DNA of 7,423 nt from Xanthobacteraceae bacterium. GTDB lineage: Bacteria; Pseudomonadota; Alphaproteobacteria; Rhizobiales; Xanthobacteraceae. Positions 6,368-7,423 of the stretch are shown here, one piece after another. Every line of letters starts with the position of its first letter. Position 1 is the stretch's first letter. Position numbers and translations under genes: made by a program. The stretch is from NCBI GenBank assembly GCA_030039655.1, contig JASHVC010000279.1:1-7423 (forward strand). The letters run 5' to 3'. A model generated the notes under the pieces. It was not told where the DNA came from, searched no databases, and was given only the letters and a program-made list of their open reading frames with translations.

Positions 6368-6922
6368 ATGGTTAAGGAAACAACTAAACAAAGAACTAAG
6401 GAACCTCGTTCCCTTGAACAGCGCCTGCGCGCCATTGAGGATAGGCTGGACATATACAATCTGATCGCCGGGCATCCGCCGAGCGCGGACACGGGCGCCG
6501 ATTACTACACGGAAGCGGTCTATACGGCGGACGGCGTGTTCGATCGCGGCGCCCATCTTCCGGGCGCCAAAGGCAACAAAGCCATTGCGGCTATCGTCAA
6601 AAGCCCCTCGCACCAGGAAGCCATCGCGGGCGGAATCGCCCATTTCGCTGGACTTCCGTACATCGAACTCGATGGCGACGCGGCCGTTGTTACCTCATAT
6701 CTGCAAATTCTGACGCCGAGAAAGACCGGCGAATCAGTGGAAGTGCCAAATCACGGGGCTTCGCGCGGCTATCACATCCACCGGGTGGTCACGAGCCGCT
6801 GGGAGCTGGTGCGGACCGCGGCCGGCTGGAAGATCAAGCGGCGGATGATGCGCCTGGTCGACGGTTCGGAGCCGTCGCGCGAAATCCTGCGCGAGGCGCT
6901 TGCCGCCTACGCCCCGGCCTGA
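6368..6922 (+). CDS. NTF2-like / SnoaL-like domain protein
   Basis: The 184-residue product fits the NTF2-like superfamily (SnoaL-like group), small alpha+beta cone-shaped folds that include polyketide cyclases, dehydratases and many proteins of unknown role. After a charged N terminus (1-15), the domain runs from about 16 to 175: a first helix LEQRLRAIEDRLDIYNLI (16-33), VYTADGVFDRG (51-61), the strand pattern HFAGLPYIELDGDAAVVTSY (92-111), and HIHRVVTSRWELVRTAAGWK (136-155) followed by IKRRMMRLVDG, the usual final strands of this family. There is no signal peptide, so it should be cytosolic. The ATG at 6368 is supported by GGGGAG 5 nt upstream. It is followed after 15 bp by an ABC transporter ATPase gene, which suggests one transcript, and it is divergent from the molybdenum hydroxylase gene. 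An enzymatic role on the substrate imported or oxidised by its neighbours is possible, but no catalytic residues can be assigned with confidence. Confidence 0.82.
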   Translation: MVKETTKQRTKEPRSLEQRLRAIEDRLDIYNLIAGHPPSADTGADYYTEAVYTADGVFDRGAHLPGAKGNKAIAAIVKSPSHQEAIAGGIAHFAGLPYIELDGDAAVVTSYLQILTPRKTGESVEVPNHGASRGYHIHRVVTSRWELVRTAAGWKIKRRMMRLVDGSEPSREILREALAAYAPA

Positions 6923-6937
6923 TTCGCGGAGACCAGC

Positions 6938-7423
6938 GTGCTGAGCGTCAGATCGCTGCACACGGAATATGCAGGCGGTGACGGTCAGACTGTCAAAGCC
7001 GCGCAAGACGTTTCATTCGACGTACCCGATGGCGCCCTGTTCACGCTGCTCGGGCCGAGCGGCTGCGGCAAAACCACGACCCTGCGCTCGATCGCCGGAT
7101 TGGAACGTCCGCAGCGTGGCGAGATCGAGCTTGGCGGGCGTGTCGTGTTCTCATCCGCCAAGGGCATCTTCGTCGCGCCCAATAGGCGCAACTTCGGAAT
7201 GGTGTTCCAGTCCTACGCGATCTGGCCGCACATGAATGTATTCAAGAACGTGGCCTTTCCATTGGAAGTGCGCAGGCCGCGGCCGCCGCAGCGGCAGATT
7301 CAGGAAAAGGTGATGCGCGTGCTGTCGGTTGTGCAACTCGCCGAACTAGCGGATCGCGACGCCACGAAGCTATCGGGCGGGCAGCAGCAACGCCTGGCGC
7401 TGGCGCGCGCGCTGGTCATGGAG
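6938..7423 (+). CDS. ABC transporter ATP-binding protein, N-terminal part (polyamine/Fe(III)-type importer ATPase)
   Basis: The frame starts at a GTG and remains open to the window edge, giving 162 residues. GGAG (6928-6931) lies 6 nt before the GTG and only 15 bp separate it from the preceding stop, so it is probably cotranscribed with the SnoaL-like gene. The nucleotide-binding domain shows Walker A GPSGCGKTT (39-47), the Q-loop FGMVFQSYAIWPHMNVFKNV (86-105, with Gln91) and the ABC signature LSGGQQQRLALARALVME (145-162). Walker B, the H-loop and any C-terminal regulatory (TOBE) domain are cut off. The form of the Q-loop region and the QQQR signature fit ATPases of binding-protein-dependent importers of the PotA/FbpC kind (polyamines, ferric iron, and related organic substrates). 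The protein would sit on the cytoplasmic face and energise a permease presumably encoded further right. The ABC assignment is firm; the substrate class is inference. Confidence 0.93.
   Translation, partial: MLSVRSLHTEYAGGDGQTVKAAQDVSFDVPDGALFTLLGPSGCGKTTTLRSIAGLERPQRGEIELGGRVVFSSAKGIFVAPNRRNFGMVFQSYAIWPHMNVFKNVAFPLEVRRPRPPQRQIQEKVMRVLSVVQLAELADRDATKLSGGQQQRLALARALVME

Noticed and set aside
6969..7235. An 88-codon + strand frame at the right end
   Set aside because: It is out of frame with the ABC ATPase that starts at the GTG at 6938, whose Walker A, Q-loop and signature motifs are unambiguous.

Overview
The window looks like chromosome of a GC-rich alphaproteobacterium, most plausibly of the Bradyrhizobium/Rhodopseudomonas type. 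This is inferred from strong GC preference at third codon positions, a PAS-containing chemoreceptor without a HAMP domain, a Tat-exported molybdenum hydroxylase subunit, and the style of the other proteins. No RNA gene, CRISPR array, transposase or phage gene was seen. Both window ends cut through a gene.

Left part (1-2309, all + strand): the 3' end of a class A penicillin-binding protein comes first, with the KTG box of the transpeptidase domain. It is followed by a 353-residue protein of unknown function with one N-terminal membrane segment, a Pro/Ala/Lys-rich spacer and an unrecognised C-terminal domain, and then by a 75-residue unknown protein with a good ribosome binding site. The stretch of about 680-2080 is visibly less GC-rich than its surroundings.

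Middle (2370-6189, all - strand): a chemoreceptor with two membrane segments, a PAS domain and an MCP signalling domain converges on the small gene. Upstream of it, on the same strand, is a 728-residue large subunit of the xanthine dehydrogenase family (isoquinoline 1-oxidoreductase beta / IorB type). It carries a twin-arginine signal and the catalytic glutamate. Its usual [2Fe-2S] partner gene is not in the window.

Right part (6368-7423, + strand): a 178-bp divergent intergenic region with several short symmetric elements separates the oxidoreductase from an NTF2/SnoaL-like protein. Only 15 bp further on, an ABC transporter ATPase starts at a GTG codon and runs off the right edge. The last two genes look like the start of an operon whose permease and binding-protein genes would lie to the right. 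An uptake-plus-oxidation locus built from the oxidoreductase, the SnoaL-like protein and the transporter is possible, but this is inference from gene order only.

I see no convincing evidence of a wholly new system. The most open items are the 353-residue membrane-anchored protein, the orphan oxidoreductase subunit, and the short repeats in the intergenic regions.
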